Under the pieces are notes generated by a model. That model did not search any database. It had not been told where the DNA came from and was given only the letters and a program-made list of their open reading frames with translations. A stretch of DNA of 64,000 bases from Trifolium pratense (lineage: Eukaryota; Streptophyta; Magnoliopsida; Fabales; Fabaceae), in contig NC_060061.1 of NCBI RefSeq assembly GCF_020283565.1, forward strand, positions 33,703,362 to 33,767,361, given 5' to 3'. This document shows, one piece after another, positions 24,111 to 37,330 of the stretch. Numbering within the stretch: the first letter of the stretch is position 1; each line of letters opens with the position of its first letter. A program made the position numbers and the translations under genes.

Positions 24111-25344
24111 CAGTGACGGATCTAGAAATTTTGATATGTGAGGTCAAAGTTGTTCTGGACTAGCTAAAGCTCGAGCACTATAAAGACTTGATCACGAGTG
24201 AAGGTGTATGACTCTAATACATGTTATTAAGAATTGGATAAATGACACACAAGATATATTTGTGACTCATTTCTTGCACATGGAGGACACTACCATACAG
24301 TTATTCCTCAATTTCAGTACAAACCTGACATCACCATCACGTTGAAAGAATATTCTCATATGAACAATCAGTTCAAAGTCAATTAATATAAATTACTAAA
24401 ATACCCTTATTAATACTCCCTCTGGTCCTTATTATAAGAAACACTTTGACAAAATCACACAAACCAAGGAAGGTAAATTTTTTCATTAATGATTCTAACA
24501 TTTTATGTTATATTCCAAAACTAACATTTGACTAGCATAAGAAATAGGCCTCTCTAATTAATGCACTAGCATTATAATGAATTATTTGATTGTATTTAAT
24601 AAGGGTACAAATGGAATTGTGTCAAAGTGTTTCTTATAAAAAATACCAAATAAAAATTCCAAAGTGTTTCTTATAAAAAGGATCGGAGGGAGTAATTATT
24701 AGTGGAGTAGTTAGGCAAATTAAAATATTTACATTTGAAATCTTAGTTCGGTAGTAAAAGTTTAGTCGTATAATTTTAAAGTGCTGAATTCAACCTATAA
24801 TAGAATAGTAATTTAAAATAGCTATTAGTGTTGCTTGAATTACTAAAAATGACCTCATTTTGCAATTTTTACAAAATAAAAATGGTGAATTGACATACAA
24901 TAACAAGAATATATAAGGAAAAGAATCATAAATACTTCATTATTAGTATCCTAAAAAATAAAGTATATAAGCATACGAATATTGTAAAACCAATAACTTT
25001 TTATAATATAACACTAATTTATATATTATATATTTAAATTCTTCAAAAAAAATTATTATTTTTTTTTTAAGAAGCTAAATTAACCCACCCAAATTGACAC
25101 AAAAAAAATTATATATTTAATATATACAAAGGTATAAAATAAGTTTGTGTTTACTAGTGCTTTCGTAAAAATTCAACAAAAGGTCTATATGGAATGTGCT
25201 AATATAGTGATGAAGCTCGTAATATGGGGGCATCACTATATTTCCAGTGGGGGCATAAGATTAAAATATTTGATTATCGGTTAAAAAGAAATTAAACATG
25301 TGGGGTCAGCTGCCCCGATTTTACTCTATGTACATCCGTGCCTG
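24111..25344. mobile_element. hAT-type element with nested Stowaway
   Basis: 1234 bp flanked by the perfect octamer GTAGGAAT (24103-24110 and 25345-25352). Termini CAGTGACGGATCTAG and, reverse-complemented, CAGGCACGGATGTAC. CAG-start ends plus an 8-bp duplication fit hAT. It is inserted just behind a tRNA box A-like phrase (TTAGCTCAGTTAGTAGG at 24090-24106). No transposase frame is seen, so it is non-autonomous. Confidence 0.85.
24416..24692. mobile_element. Stowaway-type MITE nested in hAT-type element
   Basis: 277 bp, flanked by TA on both sides, with ends CTCCCTCTGGTCCTTATTAT and TATAAAAAGGATCGGAGGGAG-type complement. Lies wholly inside 24111-25344, so it inserted later. Confidence 0.88.
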
Positions 25345-25352
25345 GTAGGAAT

Positions 25353-28300
25353 CTATTATTTATATGTTTGAGAGTTTCTCTCTCATAGTACTTTTCTTAT
25401 GTGTCATTCTCTATTTGATCACTTGATTAGGTGTCACTCTACTATTTACTAATCTCCTATGTGGCGACTTATTAGAACATTTCTCTAATTTTATTTATTT
25501 GACCTTTGGTTAATTTAAAAAGGCAACCATTACTATATTAATCAGGTTTAAATCACAAAAATCAAAATCAGAAAGACAATTATTGATATATTAATCGGGT
25601 TTAATCACAAAAATCAAATTTAAAAATTATAACTATATATAGAAATTTCTTATTCTTATAAATTAATTTGAACAACATTAGATGTTGAGTTTTTTTTTTC
25701 GTTTGAAAAATATCTACAATATTTTCAATTCTTATTTTTTAAGTGTATTATTATTTGATTAATAAAAAAAACTGTATTATTATTTGAGTGCATTTGTCTA
25801 AATTACCTTTAACATAAATGAGTAGTTTTAAAACAAATTATTTTTATATTATATACATATGAAAATAAATGAGGAGTCAATTTATATTCTATATTTGGAA
25901 ACAATTCAAAACATTATTTATTTTGGTAAGAATTCAATACATTATTATTAGGAGATTAGGAGGCAATCAAACAACTTATAGTACTAATATTCTAAAATGG
26001 TAAGACCCCAATTTTTTTTTAAACAAGACCCCAATTTTTTTAACATACGAAAACAAATTCTTATTATGTGATAAAAAGAATTATGCTAAAAAACTAATAT
26101 ATTTTTATTAAAATATAAGCATTAGTTTGATAAAAAAATTATTCACATTCAATTTATTAATAAAAATTAAAATTTGAAATTTATTTTAAAATATAATTCT
26201 TCATTTTTTTTAACAAGCCAATTCTTCATATTTTATTATCTTAAAAAAATGGAATATTTGAGTTATATTCATGTGCATCAATTTATAATATAATGGAATG
26301 GAATATGCCTTATTTACAAATATATTTACTAATACGTTTTTTAAATTGAAAATGGAATCAATATATTTGACTTTAATGAATTTAATTTCACATTAAAGAC
26401 AAAATTACTCATATGTAGTGAAGGGCAAAATAGACCAAAGAAAAAGTCAACTCAAACTCCCCTATCCCCTTTATATATTGTTATACATTTCATCTCTCTC
26501 AATACTCACAATTTTTTTTGTCTATTGTCACTTTTTAAAAATTTCTTTATTATTTTTTCTTTGTTCGATTTTTCTTATATTGTTTTTTTTTACTATTTAG
26601 ATTATTTTATTTTGGTCTTTATATTTTTATTTTTATTTATTAATCCAATTTATTATTTGTGACACAGAAATCATTGAAAGACAATAAGAAATGCATCACA
26701 TTCTGACAAAATGGATTGAATTGAGATCAAACTTGGAGTCTCTTTTTTTCTTATCTTGCTTTATCAATAATTATGAGTTGGATACAACTTGAAATATCAA
26801 TGATGTATTCTCTTAATGAATGAATCAACAGAGTGATCAAATGATGTATTTTTTCAATAGTGTTATGTTCATCATTATTTATATATGAAATTTTATATGT
26901 ACCTCACTATGTAGTTTTCTTACGTATTATTTTAGTTTTTGAATTCATATTAGTTATTTGTATAGTTTTTTTTTTACAATCAGTGGACTTTGAATTAGTT
27001 ATTTGTATAGTTAAAAATATTAAAATAAAATCCAAATAATTATGTTTAATGATGCATAGTTTTAGGTATTAAAATTAGGTTAATTAAAAGAAATTCATTG
27101 GACTTTGAATTAGTTTACTTTTTTTTTTACAATTTGGTACTAAACAAAAATGAAACTTTCTCTTCATCAATTTGTTTATTTTTATTTAAATACATTAATT
27201 TATTTTTGGTCTTGCAATACTATCATTAATTTATTGAAATTTTCATATTTTATGAGATTTGACTTTCTCAAGAAGTTTGTATATTAATTTCTAGCTTTCT
27301 ATAGAAGTCTTTATATTAATCGTGTGTTAATTACGAATTAATTATTGCACCAAAAATATTATGTCAAACTTTGGTATATAAGATAGCTACACTCAAGGAA
27401 TATGATTTGATGATAAAACAAAATTTTAGAAACATTGCCAAAATTGACTAAAAATATTTTTGCTCTCAGCTTTCTTTCATCTCTTTTTTCTCATCACCCT
27501 CATCTAGGATTGTTTTTCAACCAATTTGTGAATTATTTTTTTTTACATATTATTTTCTCTTATTTAGTTTTTTTTTTATCATTTCTCATCTCTATGGCCT
27601 ATATGTTTTTTCTATTGGATCTAAAGAGCATATTTAAAGACGAAGAATAAATTTTTTTATTCAATTTTTTTAATATGTTGATGAGATCCTTACAGAAACT
27701 GATGCAGATGTCTATGAGAGAAAAAATAACATGTGAGTTGGGAACGGGGAGTGGAAGATTAATATACACCCTCCCCTTTAAAATATGTAAAATTTGTATT
27801 ATTTTTCATATCTAAATAAATTACATTAAATAAAAAAAAGGGTAAATGATCATTTACCCCCCTGCAAAATAAGCAAATTTTCATTTACCCCCCTGCATAG
27901 ATTTTTTTTCTGTTTACCCCCTTGCAAAAAATAGATTCCCTCATTTCGCCCCCTGGGTGTACAGCAGGACAAGTGACTATGCAAACCTGTTGACGTGGCT
28001 TGTACATGTGGAAAAAATCATTTATATTTATTTTTTAAATTCCACGTCAGATAATTTTTTTTTAAAAAAAAAAATAATTTTTTTCCTACAAAATAAAAAA
28101 AAAATCTGTTTTTTTTCGCCAAAATTTTTTTAAAAAATTCCTACAAAAAAAATTAATTTTTTTTCATACAAATGATTTTAAAAAACTTTCCAACAAAAAA
28201 AAATTTCCTCCCAAAATTAAAAAAAAAATGATTTTTCTTATTTTTCTCCCAAAATAAAGATTTACTCCGAAATAAAGTTTATTTCCGAAATAAAAATTTT

Positions 28301-28440
28301 AAATATTTATTTTCAAACTTTTTGAATTAAAAAAAACATAATCTTTATTTTTTAAAAACAAAACTTTATTTTTTGTTATTCTCTTTGAATTAAAAAAATA
28401 TTAAAATTTTAATAATTTATATTTTTCATTGAACATTAAT
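25353..28440. other. AT-rich intergenic DNA, possible Helitron body
   Basis: No gene is supported; short ORFs are Phe/Leu-rich low-complexity readings. 27836-27970 holds a repeated phrase (TTTACCCCCCTGCAAAATA) of a kind found at transposon ends. Much of 28050-28400 is A/T homopolymer-rich. If the 3' end at 28441-28470 belongs to a Helitron, part of this span is its body, but I could not identify the TC 5' end with confidence. Confidence 0.35.
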
Positions 28441-28470
28441 CCGTGCAATTGCACGGGTAAGTTATACTAG
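28441..28470 (+). mobile_element. Helitron-type 3' terminus
   Basis: Perfect 16-nt palindrome CCGTGCAATTGCACGG (28441-28456), a 10-nt spacer, then CTAG (28467-28470) followed by T. A hairpin about 10 nt before CTRR, with insertion next to T, is the diagnostic 3' end of Helitrons. Confidence 0.7.
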
Positions 28471-29473
28471 TATTATATATATATGGGTCGAAATTCGAAC
28501 TCCAATCATCCACTTATTCATTTTAAGAAAGTTAAATTTCCGGTCATCATACTACTTTACAAGAAAAATATAAATATTTAATTCAATCCAATATGTGATT
28601 AAGGATGTGTAAATATTAGTTTAATTTAGTATAAATAGATTATTTTTTCTCCCCACACAATTCACTATAAAGTACTTGATGTCATGCAAAAATTTGGTTA
28701 ATCATGCGGTTAACAAGTGCTTTTTTTTAACTAAAGTAAAACTATATTCACTTGACCTATTTATAAGTAAAAGTCAACAAAAAAATTTGGTATTAAATAT
28801 AAGCAAAAGATGTCAAAATCAACTTTTTTTTTTTTGATCTCAAATTCAACTTTATTTAATGTTATTCTTCCAAAAATACTCTCATTAATTATTCTATTTT
28901 TTTAACATTATAGAGTTCCAATGCAAATTATAAGGTCATTTTAGGAATTTCAATATAAATATAACATGAAATTAAAACAAAAAAGCTACTCCTTAATAAG
29001 TGTGTTAAATGGAATTTTAACTTAAAAAAGAGGCCAGAGAAGTATATATTAGTAGAGCACATCATATACAAACATAAGTTTAACCTTGCTAAAAATAAAA
29101 AAGATGAACATTTGAATAAATTCATAATATTCAAGTAAATAACATAAAATGACATATTCATACCTACAAATAATGTGATAAAATAAAAGAGATCAAAATA
29201 TTTATACATCTGCATTTGTATAATTGACGACATAGTCGTTGGTTGAACCAGTATTAAACACTGCTTCCCGAATTTCATACTTAACTCTTTTAACAACACC
29301 TTCCTCCGACGAGAGGAAAGCATTGTGGAAGCATTTTCATTTTCATCTTCATCTTCACATTCAAAAGATTACTCCACAATGTTTTCCACCCTCCTAAAAA
29401 TATGACTGATAAGAGCCACAACCAAACTTGGTTGGGACTTGTCAACGCTCTTTTCTTCCCGAATATCCAAAAA

Positions 29474-29525
<52 letters not shown>

Positions 29526-30080
29526 AAATGAAGAAAGAAATATTAATCAGATTTATTTATTTTTAATTACTCAAATATACTAAAGAAAATACTGTATAGT
29601 GTATACCAGTAGTAGTAGTATTCATTAAAATAAAAAATTAAGTAATGAAAAAATCCAAAAAATAGGAGAAAATAAAGATCATTTACTATTATGCAGTGTA
29701 GGGACCTCAAGCTGCGATGAACACGTGGTGTTGTCAAGTGCAAGTGATTACGTAACCAGGTAGTAGTGTAAGTGTCGTAGTAACTCAGTTCATTCACCAA
29801 CGATAGATTTCTTTGACTGCTCAGTCACCGACACGTTGGCCAACTTCTCACTGTTATTTCTAAATATATGATGAAAAATGTTAAACAATGCTTCGAGACA
29901 TTTTTAATCATATTAAAATAGAAATTTTATTTTGAAATACGTGTAATTAATATTTTAAAAGTATAAAAATTTATTTTTTAATATTAATTTTATTTTTTAT
30001 TTTCTTTTTTGGTATTTTTAATAAGTGTCCCGGGGGCTGTTTAGCATGACCCATATATAATTTATATATAAAAAATAGTA
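28471..30080. other. Intergenic; possible coding remnant on minus strand
   Basis: Contains a (TA)n tract at 29478-29509. On the minus strand 29225-29470 reads as two short coding-like blocks in different frames, one including KRVKYEIREAVFNTGSTNDY, ending without a splice donor. I do not recognise the family. About 30030-30050 holds one end of the GTGCCCCGGGGGC MITE family. Confidence 0.3.
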
Positions 30081-30540
30081 CTTCATCCGTCCCAAAATAT
30101 AAGAGTTAGTTTGATTAATGCATATATACCAACACACAGTTTTGATTATTAATATCTTTAATTCTGTATTAGTAAAAATTATAAAAACTTGATATTTTTA
30201 AAAGGAAAATGCTAAACAGTGCCCCTGTGCTCCCGAGGCACTGTTTAAGGAAGCAAATATGTAGTAATATGACATTGAACTTTGTGCAGTCAACGCCTCG
30301 AATTGAAAGTCTAAAAAGTATTATTTTCAATTTAAAAATTTCCTTTTTTGGCTTCCTTAACTAATGCCCCGGGGGCACCGGTTAGCATAACCCTTTTGAA
30401 AATACTCATCAAAACAAATCAAACAAAGTTTTATAAGCTAATATTTATATCTATATATTATTAAAAAAATATGGTCAAAACAAGATAAATGAATAGTATC
30501 ATTTAGTCAAAATAGCTATTATATTTTGGGACAGAAGGAG
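30081..30540. mobile_element. Stowaway-type MITE interrupted by another MITE
   Basis: Ends CTTCATCCGTCCCAAAATAT and ATATTTTGGGACAGAAGGAG, with TA on both sides. A second element with GTGCCCC-type ends occupies 30201-30397, leaving about 263 bp of Stowaway sequence. Confidence 0.8.
30201..30397. mobile_element. MITE with GTGCCCC terminal repeats, nested in Stowaway
   Basis: Ends AAAGGAAAATGCTAAACAGTG and, at the right, GGTTAGCATAACCCTTT. Inside each end is a GC-rich palindrome-like block (CAGTGCCCCTGTGCTCCCGA, CCCCGGGGGCACCGG). Same family as 3200-3378. Confidence 0.7.
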
Positions 30541-33500
30541 TACTAGATTCCTGTGAGCATAATTCAGTTGTATGAACATTAAATGTAAAATACAAGATGA
30601 GAGTTGAAACACTGATACTCCACTGTTTCATCTTAAAAGTAAAATTTTAGCCACTAAACTATTTGAAAAATAAAAATAAAAATACTACCAGTATCTTCAT
30701 CTCAATATAGAATTTTTTGCAAAATTTTGTTGTCTAATTTTATGATATATTTTTCAAAGTTTAAGGGGTTTTAATTAAATTTTTATAAAAATATCCATAA
30801 TTAATTGAAGAGAAGTAAAATATCGCTATTTATATATCTTAATAGTTGAAGGGTAACATTCACCAAAATAAAAATAAAAAATAATTGAAGGGTAATTTTT
30901 TTTAAAAAAAGGGTATATTATTGATAAATTAAATACAAAAACTATTTCTTGTTAATTTTTAGACTTTTGTGAAAGAGGTTTTATATATTGGAACATAGAG
31001 TATTAAAAAAAATATTAGAGTAATATATTTATTTGAATTATACATGTGACTATTATTAAATTATATTGTACGTTAAACACATTAAATATTTTTTTTTGTA
31101 TTTTAATATAAAATTATAGAATTATTAAGAGATACATTCTAAAAAGTAATAAATATATTTAAAATTTGTCTAAAAATCTTATATTCAGGGATAAATTAAT
31201 TTCCGTCAAAAGAAAAAAGGATAAATTAATTTATGATCCGAGAATGATGGAGTATGAGTATTTTATAGTGAAATTAATTAACCAAGAATTATAATTACAC
31301 AATGATTGTATTTTATCATCTTAATTAATTTTTCTATAAGATAATGAGTGTTGGACCAAGCCAATTTTAATTAAGAGGAAGGAAAAAAAGGATCAAATGA
31401 TGAATGTATGAGAATGATAGATAGAGATAGAGAGGACACCACACGTGCACAAGCACGCGCATAAAATAATTGAAGAGTTAAATGGGTCCCACATGAAATG
31501 ACTAGGTGGGGTCATGTACATTTTTGTTAGTAGAAGTTAAGTGCATCAAGATAGAAGAAGAAGAAGAACATTGAATGAAAGAGGGGCAGTGGGGGGGTGC
31601 AAAAAGCATTGATAAAAGAATCGAGTAGTTCACTAGAATTTGTGCGGACCAAAAAAGGACTAATAAGAAGCGTGCACATTTGAAGAGATTTGAATTTGAG
31701 AGTGTCTAAATTCTTATAATAAAGTTGAATAAATAAAAAGGGATGTTAATGAAAGTTTCATGATTAATTAATTGATTATATAATCAAGTGCTTTTATCAT
31801 AAGCTAAAGATAGATATGGAAGGAGGAGAGAAAGGGTTGTAGGTGGGTCTTACCATCATTTTGGTATTTTTTTTTTCATTGCATCAAATAATATCAAAGT
31901 ACAAAAGAAAAAAAGAGAAATGAGAATGAAAATCAATGCCACACGAGTTATAACCTTTTTTTGAGAGTGACCCTACTCAATTATTTTGGCAATGAACATG
32001 TAAATGCCAGAGAGGATGGTTTTTCAATTAACTTTGGCTATAGTACAAGATTAATACTTCAACTAGCAACTACTATGACATATGATTTAATTTAGGAATA
32101 TTTGAGTGTTTTTTTTTTCCTTCCTTTCTATAATGAGATTCTGAGCTGACCAAATGCTTTCTGCACCCCCGCATATGCATAGATTGGATCAACTCAATCA
32201 TTTGAAACATAGATGAAGGTTATGGAAGAAATATGTTATTGATACAAAAATTTTTATTTTGGAAATTTGCACTTTTTGACATTGTTGATTGGAATAATTA
32301 ACCTATCATGTTTCAAAGCAAGTTGTAGTAAATTATAATACAAGTCTTAATGCAAAGTTGGAAATTGGTAGTAGAGTGTGTGAAGAAAATAGGAGGATAG
32401 ATAAATGTACAAATACAAAGTATAATTACAAGACCATCTAATAATTTCCATTTTCCACCGAATTGTTAGGCCATATATGATGGCTTGGTTTCTTATCCAC
32501 AGATAAATTCAATTATGGGACCCGTAGTAGCTGTATTAGAACCTAAATTTTGACATATTATGAGCACATTTCTCGGAAGTTTTTCTTTATGTATCATCAA
32601 TTTTTTGTGTTTTAACGTTGTATAGCTAAATCAATAGTGTTCAAGATAATTCAATCGAATCTTAAAGAAGTGGATATAGATGGAATAAAATATTTGTTTT
32701 GAACAGAATTTAGAGTATGAGAAGGATTCGGTGTTGATGACTGGACTGGTCGAAGTAATTAATGGAGGTGAAAGTCGGAATTCGAGATGGAGATGACAAC
32801 GATGAAAGAGGATATACAAATGAGATTAAGTCGGTATAAGTTTGAGTTGGGTGAAAGAGATTACAAATGTAACATATCTTATAAAAGATTGTAGTGTGGT
32901 GCTTATATAATATAGCTCAATAGATGTATTGAATTGATGGACGTGATATTGAATTTGATCAAACCCAAAAGTCTAGTAAAAAAAAAAATTAATTTAGAAA
33001 AATCACGTCACCTCATCTTGTTAAAATACTAACTACATCATAATTGTGTTCTATATAATGAGGAACCGTCAATTATGAAACTTAATGTGATGTGGGGTTT
33101 AGGGTTCGTGAATGTGATTCGCTGATTTGGAGTTTAGGGTTTATGAATGAGTGAATGTGGTTTGAAGGTTAGGATTCATGGATATTGGAATCGTGAGATG
33201 GATTATAAAATGAAGTTCAAAATAAAAAGTGTTGTGCCAATCGTTTCTTTCAACTTGATTTCAATTAATTGTAGTTTAGTTCCGCTATCAAGCTATTTGA
33301 GAAACACATTTGATTCATAAACTTATTATAGAATGGTTTGGTTCAATTAAACCCATTCAACATTTTTTTAACAACCATAATAATACAAAAAAGGATCACG
33401 TTCTCACAGAGATAATAGTTATCTAAAGAGCGGAAAAATTGTCAGTGGAGTTAGACTAAGTTAAAGATAAGACACGACTCCAAAGATTCAACCAAGTAAA

Positions 33501-33589
33501 AACATTGACAGAAATAAAGAATAATAAAATAATTTTTTGATAAAATAATATTTTCACATTTTTCATTTAAAAATATGAATCAAAATATA
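30541..33589. other. Intergenic, no gene recognised
   Basis: AT-rich sequence with a short cluster of CACGTGCACAAGCACGCGC at 31443-31461. That includes a G-box core CACGTG, but no gene follows that it could serve. 33060-33190 has three diverged GGTTTAGGGTT(T/C)-type phrases. None of the short ORFs is convincing. Confidence 0.3.
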
Positions 33590-33591
33590 TT

Positions 33592-34024
33592 TAATAAGTT
33601 TTTGGTCCCTATAAATATCTCAAATTTTGTTTTTAGTCCTTGCTTTTAAGTCGACTCATATGTATACTTCAAAATGTTGAGTTATTTTTTGTGGTCATAT
33701 AAATTATAGAAACTGCTCTTGTAAAAAGTTATTTTTTAAAAAATAGATAAATTAAATATGAATTTTTAATTTTTTTAGCACATAAAAATTCATATTTAAT
33801 TGATCTATTGTTATTTTTTTTTGTGAGAAAGATTTTTATAATATCGTAAACATAAATATAAAAAATCGTTCGAAAATGTTAAGAGTACCATTAGTTGACT
33901 TGAAAACACGACCAAAAATCGTGACAAAAAATATTTTAGAAAGCAAAGTTTGCTAAAATTTTTTATAGGAAATGAAAACGATTTTTTAAAAATATTTATA
34001 GGAACCAAAAATTTATTTAACCCT
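33592..34024. mobile_element. Inverted-repeat MITE, TTTTTGGTCCCTATAAAT ends
   Basis: Left end AATAAGTTTTTGGTCCCTAT with AAATATCTC; right end AAATATTTATAGGAACCAAA and AATTTATTTAACCC as its complement. Internal ORFs at 33811-34008 and 33950-34192 are readings of the inverted arms. The exact termini and target duplication are uncertain. Confidence 0.55.
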
Positions 34025-34029
34025 AAATA

Positions 34030-34630
34030 TTTGATTAGTGGAGTTTATCATTGTTTGAGTTATCTGAATCCGGTGGAATCAATGACTAGTAAGGAAGTGA
34101 TCTGGATTCTGGAACAAACTTGTACCTATTTAAATTTCTCATCTTTTGACGGTTGCTTAGTAATCGATTACCGACAAAGGATAATTTGTTGAGACATGTT
34201 CTAAATACGGAAGTTGAATTGTGTACAAGTTGGTTGCGGCAAAATTGAAACTGCAAATCACTTGTTTTTTGAACGTGGTTCTTTTGGTGCTATTTGGTAC
34301 GAGGTGTTGCGTTGACTTGACATTGCTTTGGTTATTCCCATTGGAGCAGTTCATCATGCAACCCAGTTTAGTGACACTCATTTATTTGGGAGGGATGTTA
34401 GTTTGATTTTTAATCCTGTTTGAATTGCTTATTGGTCCATTTGAAAAGTGCATAACGATCGTGTATGTGGTATCTAGTGAGACTTTGATTGATAAAATTA
34501 AAGTCTTGTCTTGGTGATGGCTGGAGGCTCGGAAAAAAAAAATGAATCTCATTTGATCTTAATCATTGACGGGTTAATTCTTCAGCGTGCTTAAATTTGA
34601 ATATGTAAGGTTTTTTGTGGTTACTTTGGG
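34030..34630 (+). pseudogene. LINE-type reverse transcriptase C-terminal (zf-RVT) fragment
   Basis: Plus-strand frames broken by stops read RLPTKDNLLRH, then a zf-RVT-like CG.IETANHLFFERGSFGAIW and an ending resembling WIAYWSIWKVHNDRV. This order is typical of the zinc-binding region after the reverse transcriptase in plant L1-type elements and related pseudogenes. Several frameshifts and stops; only the 3' part of the polyprotein is represented. Confidence 0.7.
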
Positions 34631-35689
34631 AGACTTTCTCAATTGTGTTACTTGTATTTGACGTTTTTAGCACAACGTGTTCGGAACAAAATAGTGAGAA
34701 AGATTAAAATTCGACAAAACTTAAAAATGAGTACATTTTACGGTCTCAAATCTTCACCATCAAATCAACCCCAACATAAACCCCATTTACATAATATTGA
34801 AGTAGGTATATAGTAGCAGTAGGTAGTATGTATTTGGACATAGAAATATTGCAGGAATTATCTTTCAACCAAGAGCCATCAGCCATCAGTAATGTTACCG
34901 ACATAGATAAGCCCAGCAAACATATAATAGGCTTTTCATTGGTGATCATCTGATTCTGCAACCTTAACGGATTCGCCACAGGGATTCCTCTATATTGTCC
35001 TCAACAACCATATCTCCATCATATATCATAGGACAATCTTTTATCATAAATCAAACAAAAGTCAATATACCATAGGACTAATTTTTTATTTTAAATTTTT
35101 AGTGGACGTACGAGTACAATAACTAGAAAATTCCCTCTCTAAAGTGTAACTCAGGATTCTCTAAATTTAGTGAGTCTAATCAATAAATTATTTGATAAAA
35201 ATAGTTCCTTTTAATTAATAATAAAAAAAAGTCATGCTAAACAGTGCCCCTGGGGCACTAGTTAAGCATACTAAAAAAGAAAACAAATGATAAAGTTAAT
35301 TATGAGATAGAATAACTTTCCACTTCATTAAAACATTGAATGCACAATTTACGAGATAAAACTTCTATAAAACGTCATACTAAAACAAGAAAAAATTTCC
35401 TGAAGAAATTGACCATGAAAAATATGTGAAAAGTTGTTTTTTTTAGAAGATTGAGTTGTTGTAAGTTTATTAAAATAAATGTTAACAATGGGAAGAACAA
35501 AATATTTTTTTTAGAAAAAATAACAAAAAAATCTCCTCAACAATTGATTATTCCATATAAAAAAAACTACAAATGAATTTTTTATTACAATTTTTTATTA
35601 TTAAATATAGTTTTTTTTGCGACTAAATTAAATATAGTTGTATACAATAATAATTAGTATTATAATCTAGATTGAAAAGGGAGTGGCTT
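34631..35689. other. AT-rich DNA with one MITE end
   Basis: AAGTCATGCTAAACAGTGCC near 35230 followed by CCTGGGGCACTAGTTAAG matches one terminus of the 3200-3378 family. The opposite terminus was not found. The remainder is unassigned AT-rich sequence, which separates two LINE-like fragments. Confidence 0.4.
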
Positions 35690-36130
35690 AGCAAAAAGGA
35701 GTGGGGAATTGTAGTGTTTTTGTTACAGAATTGTGTGTTTGAAGGTTTATCTTATGTAAGGAGGTTGGATTTCATGGATGTCGAGCTCAATATTGACTCC
35801 GTCACGGTGGTTCATGTTATAACAAAGAGCATCCTGTAGAGTCCGATGAGAGCTATGTGTTGGTAAGGAATATTCGGAGTATGATGGCTTTGGGTCGGAT
35901 CGGGAAGTTAATATTGTACATCCGTACTGAGAATCTAATCAATGTGCAGATGCCTTGGTTTCTATTGGCTGTATGTTGGATAAAGAAATTACTTATTATG
36001 ATGACTGTCCATCTGAGATTAGAAAATTGTTGTTAGCTGATGTATTGGAGATAACTGCCCCTAATTTGATTCCTGTGTAATTTTCCTTCTTTCGGGCTTC
36101 GGCCCTCATTATCATAAAAAAAAAAAAAGA
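35690..36130 (+). pseudogene. LINE-type RNase H domain and poly(A) 3' end
   Basis: Plus-strand broken frames read LDFMDVELNIDSVTVVHVI, then ANQCADALVSIGC and a Leu-rich tail, the pattern of the RNase H (RVT_3) domain that ends many plant LINE proteins. A stop after NLIPV is followed by TTTCGGGCTTCGGCCCTCAT and an A-run at 36117-36130, consistent with a retroposed 3' end. It may belong to the same decayed element as 34030-34630. Confidence 0.7.
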
Positions 36131-37177
36131 TTGAAAATTAGGTTTCATGAATTTCGCTCGGTTGGTAGATATATCACATTTTTTACCATATATTTTACAA
36201 ATATGACACTACTTATTAGACGAAGGGAATAGTTGATGCTAAAGATGCAAAACACTCCATACCTCAATCAAAACCAACAAGTCATTACCACAAGAGTGAA
36301 TTACAAGTAGTTGATACACAATGTGTGTAAAAATATTGTAAATTGAAGGTAGTGACTTGACTCCAACTCATGGACAAAAAAACCAGCAAGCCATGTGATA
36401 TACATATTGTATAAATGTGGAGTAGCAGTAGTGGTAAATTGTATAGTAGATATTTTAACCTTGAAGAGAAAAACAATGTACTAAAATTTTGGAGTAGGGA
36501 CAGAACCAGGTGCTGGGTTGAAGGTGCAACAGAAGTGTTATGTTGGTACCCTTACGTGAGGCCTTAAATGTCAAATTTTTACTTAATTTTTACTGTTGTG
36601 CATGAATGCATCATTCCCCATGTCTCAGGCTTTTAATACAGGTCCTGCTTGCCCATTGTCTTAAAAGTAAAGTGTTACGTTTGCAGATCTAGCTGTTGTT
36701 GGGACCATCGACCATGGCAAGTGAATCCTACAAAATCCTTCCAGAAAGGAACCTCAATTATTCAGTATTACGTTACCCTTTAGCTCACCTAACAAAACGT
36801 TAAGCATTTACTCTGCTCTTTTTTTCTTCTTCTGAGCTCTGGCCATGAGGCCATCCATGGAGTACAATACAACTTGATCGAATTTTTATTTTTCTTAAAA
36901 GAAAAACTAATTTATATTTTTTCTTATTTTATAATAAATACACATTTTGGTTTAAATAACCGTATTTCGTCCATATATAAAAAATATTAAGCTAAACCAA
37001 ATATTTAAGAAAAAATTATTTTAAATATCATTTAAATTAGTATGAAAATAAGTTAAAAGTATCTAAATACAAACATTTATAAAAAATAATTTATAAAAAT
37101 TTAGAAAATTAATTTATCCGATAAAAATGATATTGTATCTCATGTCTAATTAAACTAAATAAATTTAATCAATAGTT
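36131..37177. other. Intergenic, nothing recognised
   Basis: No gene supported. A tRNA-like box A phrase (TTTCGCTCGGTTGGTAGATA) sits at 36151-36170 without a matching box B. Confidence 0.3.
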
Positions 37178-37330
37178 AATTGGTTCAGTGGTGATTGACG
37201 CTAAACTTCGATCCCCGCAACTACGATCGAAAGAGGGGAAAAAACATTTGATGTCAAAACTGACCGTCGAACTAGATTGGACAGTCTAGTGAGCCGGATA
37301 CTATGATGAAAACAAAACAAAAAATAAACT
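37178..37330 (+). repeat. tRNA-related SINE
   Basis: AATTGGTTCAGTGGTGATTGA supplies a box A and CTTCGATCCCCGC, about 30 bp later, a box B. The body continues through TGATGTCAAAACTGACCGTC, CTAGATTGGACAGTCTAGTG and GGATACTATGATGAAAAC into an A-rich tail. A 5'-truncated relative is at 43684-43833. Confidence 0.75.
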
